DNA of 64,000 bases, taken from positions 50,280,858-50,344,857 of the forward strand of contig OZ022503.1 of assembly GCA_963989385.1 (NCBI GenBank), written 5' to 3'. The notes below the pieces were generated by a model that ran no database searches, was not told the origin of the DNA, and saw only the letters and a list, made by a program, of their open reading frames with translations. Source of the DNA: Ctena decussata. Its lineage: Eukaryota > Mollusca > Bivalvia > Lucinida > Lucinidae. The position numbers were made by a program, and so were the translations under genes. This document shows positions 61,974 through 64,000 of the stretch, in pieces; the first letter of the stretch is position 1; each line of letters opens with the position of its first letter.

Positions 61974-64000
61974 ACAAGAGGGCCATGAGGCCCTGAATCG
62001 CTCACCTGCGCAATTGGCGTAGTGGCTTTTTCTTATGTCTGAAATTGCCAAAATATGAGTTTTGGGTCAAATATCAAAGAATGACCATGACTTCTTGTAC
62101 GCATAAGTCTTCATGAAAGCATTAGGACAACCATAAATAGCATTTTTAGGCCAAAATCTTCAAACCTATCCATGAAATCTTATGTTCTAGCATTTTCCCA
62201 TATTTGACCATGCCGCTAAAAAGGTCAAGGTAAACCCAAGGTCATCATTTGAAAGTCTTAGGACTGGTAGGACTCTAGTACTCCATGCTACTTAACCAAG
62301 TTTCAAGATATTGGTGTATTGGTTCTGGAGAAGAAAAATATTAAAGGTTTATACCATAAATGGGTATGGTGGCCATGTTGGTCATGTGACCTGGACCGTT
62401 TGAACAAATTTTTGTTCAATCAACCTCTGGAGGATCTATATGAAATGTGCTTACAATTAGCTCTTTGCCTTTTGAGGAAAAGTTGAAAATGTCAAAATAT
62501 GAGAGATCTGGGCTAAAGGTCAAAGAATGACCTTGACCTCTTGTACTCATAATTCTTCATGATCTCATTAAGATGACTGTATAAACCAATTTTAGGCCTA
62601 AATCTTCAAAACTTCCCATGTTATCTTATGTTCTAGCATTTTCCCATATTTGACCTTGCCATAAAAAAAGTCAAGGTCAACCCAAGGTCATAATTTGAAT
62701 AATCTTGACAGTACTGGAGTACCCAATGCTACATACCAAGTTTCAAGGCCATTGGTCAATTGGTTCTGGAGATGAAGATTTTTAAAGGTTTTTACCATAT
62801 ATGGGCATGGCCACCATATTGGTCATGTGACCCAGAACATTTGAAGAAATTTTCCTTCCCTCAACCCCTGAAGGCTGTTTATGAAATGTGTTTACAATTT
62901 GCTCAGTGGCTTTTAAGAAGAAGTTTGAAATTGTCAAACCATGAGAATTCAGGGTCAAAGGTCACAACTTTGACCTCTTGTACTCACAAATCTTCATGTA
63001 CTCATTAAGATGACTGTATTATCCAATTTTTAGGCCTAAATCTTCAAAACTTTCCATGAAATCTTATGTTCCAGCATTTTTCCGTATTTGACCTTGCTGT
63101 AAAATGGTCAAGGTCAACCCAAGGTCAACATTTTAAACAATCTTGATAGTACTGGAAAACCGAATGCTACATACCCAGTTTAAAGGCCATCTGTCAATTG
63201 GTTCTGGAGTAGAAGATTTTTAAAGGCTTTTACCATATATGGGCGTGGCAGCCAAGTTGGTCATGTGACTTGGATCATATTAATTAATTTTTGTTCCCTC
63301 TGACCCTGGAGGCTCTGTATAAAATTTGGTTACAATTCACTCAGTGGTTTTTGAGGAGATTGTTTGAAATTGTCAAAATATGAGAGTTCTGGGTCAAAGG
63401 TCAAAGAATGACCTTGACCTTTTGTACTTATGAATCTTCGTGTACTCATTAAGATGACTGCATACTCCAATTTTTAGGCCTTAATCTTCAAAACTTTCCA
63501 AAAAATCTTATGTTCAAGCATTTTTCCACATATTTGACCTTGTCGTAAATATGGTCAAGGTCAACCCAAGGTCATCATTTGAACAATCTTGATAGTACTT
63601 GAGTACCCGATGGTACATACCAAGTTTCAAGGCCATCGGTCAACTGGTTTTGGAGAAGAAGATTTTTAAAGGTTTACGCCATATATGGGCGTGGTGGCCA
63701 TGTTGGTCATGTGACCTGGACCGTATGAATAAATTTTTGTTCCCTCAACCCCTGGAGGCTCTATATGAAATTTGGTTTCAATTGGCCCAGTTGCTTTTGA
63801 GAAGATTGTTTGAAATTGTCAAAATATCAGAGTTCTGGGTCAAAGGTCAAAACATGACCTTGACCTCTTGCACTCCTAAATCTTCATGTACTCATTCAGA
63901 TGATTGTAGATACCAATTTTTAGCCAAAAATCTTCAACAGTTTCCAAGATATCTTGTGTTCTAACATTTTGCCATATAAAAGCACAAGGAAGCAAACTTG
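61974..64000 (+). mobile_element. Array element G: ~440-bp units, runs off the window
   Basis: Opens AACAAGAGGGCCATGAGGCC and CGCTCACCTG, a variant of the array A left end. Four to five units of ~440 bp follow (TTGGTCATGTGACCTGGACC, GAATGACCTTGACCTCTTGT, TCAAGGTCAACCCAAGGTCA). Short open frames within it are repeat translations. The right end is outside the window. Confidence 0.75.

Overview
This window is nuclear DNA of an invertebrate animal, most likely a bivalve mollusc. It is intron-rich and AT-rich, with two conserved metazoan genes split into small exons with GT-AG junctions. The rest is a dense, nested landscape of non-autonomous transposons, tandem-repeat elements and tRNA-derived SINEs. 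Repeats that open with a GGGCCATGGTGGCCC palindrome and CTCACCTGAG, and close with CTCAGGTGAGCTAAAAA, are of a kind I associate with bivalve genomes. The species cannot be named from the sequence alone.

Genes. (1) A complete five-exon EMC8/EMC9 homologue (ER membrane protein complex subunit) lies on the minus strand from 21842 (ATG) to 480 (stop). Its exons are 21639-21842, 12580-12656, 11102-11171, 2658-2746 and 480-633. They join in phase to a 197-residue protein, and 594 coding bases are spread over 21.4 kb. (2) A TMEM42-like small multi-pass membrane protein lies on the plus strand. Exon 1 is 53581-53772 and exon 2 is 60849-60995; the gene runs off the right edge. The 32 kb between the two genes holds no further host gene that I can recognise. 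A decayed C2H2 zinc-finger fragment (56839-57113) lies inside TMEM42 intron 1.

Repeats, left to right. EMC8 intron 4 holds a tandem repeat family (770-1806). Intron 3 holds two large arrays of a ~145-bp unit (3131-6612 and 6823-10026). Intron 2 and the flanks of exon 2 hold hAT-like MITEs and a pogo-like MITE. Intron 1 holds a foldback element, a MULE-like MITE, a 3.4-kb TA-flanked transposon carrying a truncated LINE, a 90-bp tandem array split by a 1.3-kb transposon, and two SINEs. Between the genes lie a third ~145-bp array, a 5.8-kb element with 1.5-kb inverted arms (27903-33737), a 5.36-kb element with 8-bp target duplications and a 10-bp motif arrayed in opposite polarity in its two halves (35091-40451), smaller TIR elements, a 3.5-kb element with 6-bp duplications (43819-47304), and a field of ~50-170 bp tandem units (47990-52195) interrupted by a TA-flanked element. 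TMEM42 intron 1 carries a 4.6-kb element with ~520-bp inverted arms (54465-59093). It interrupts a tandem-repeat element and carries a second copy of that same family. The right edge holds two repeat units with perfect estrogen-response-element palindromes and a ~440-bp tandem family.

The best evidence comes from target-site duplications and paralogous empty sites inside the window, which fix many transposon boundaries to the base. The most unusual theme is a superfamily of non-autonomous elements with a common plan: a terminal hairpin, a CCGT-rich microsatellite, a swappable tandem core, and a second palindromic end. Their cores are full of AGGTCA nuclear-receptor half-sites. All family assignments are from reading the sequence; no search was run.
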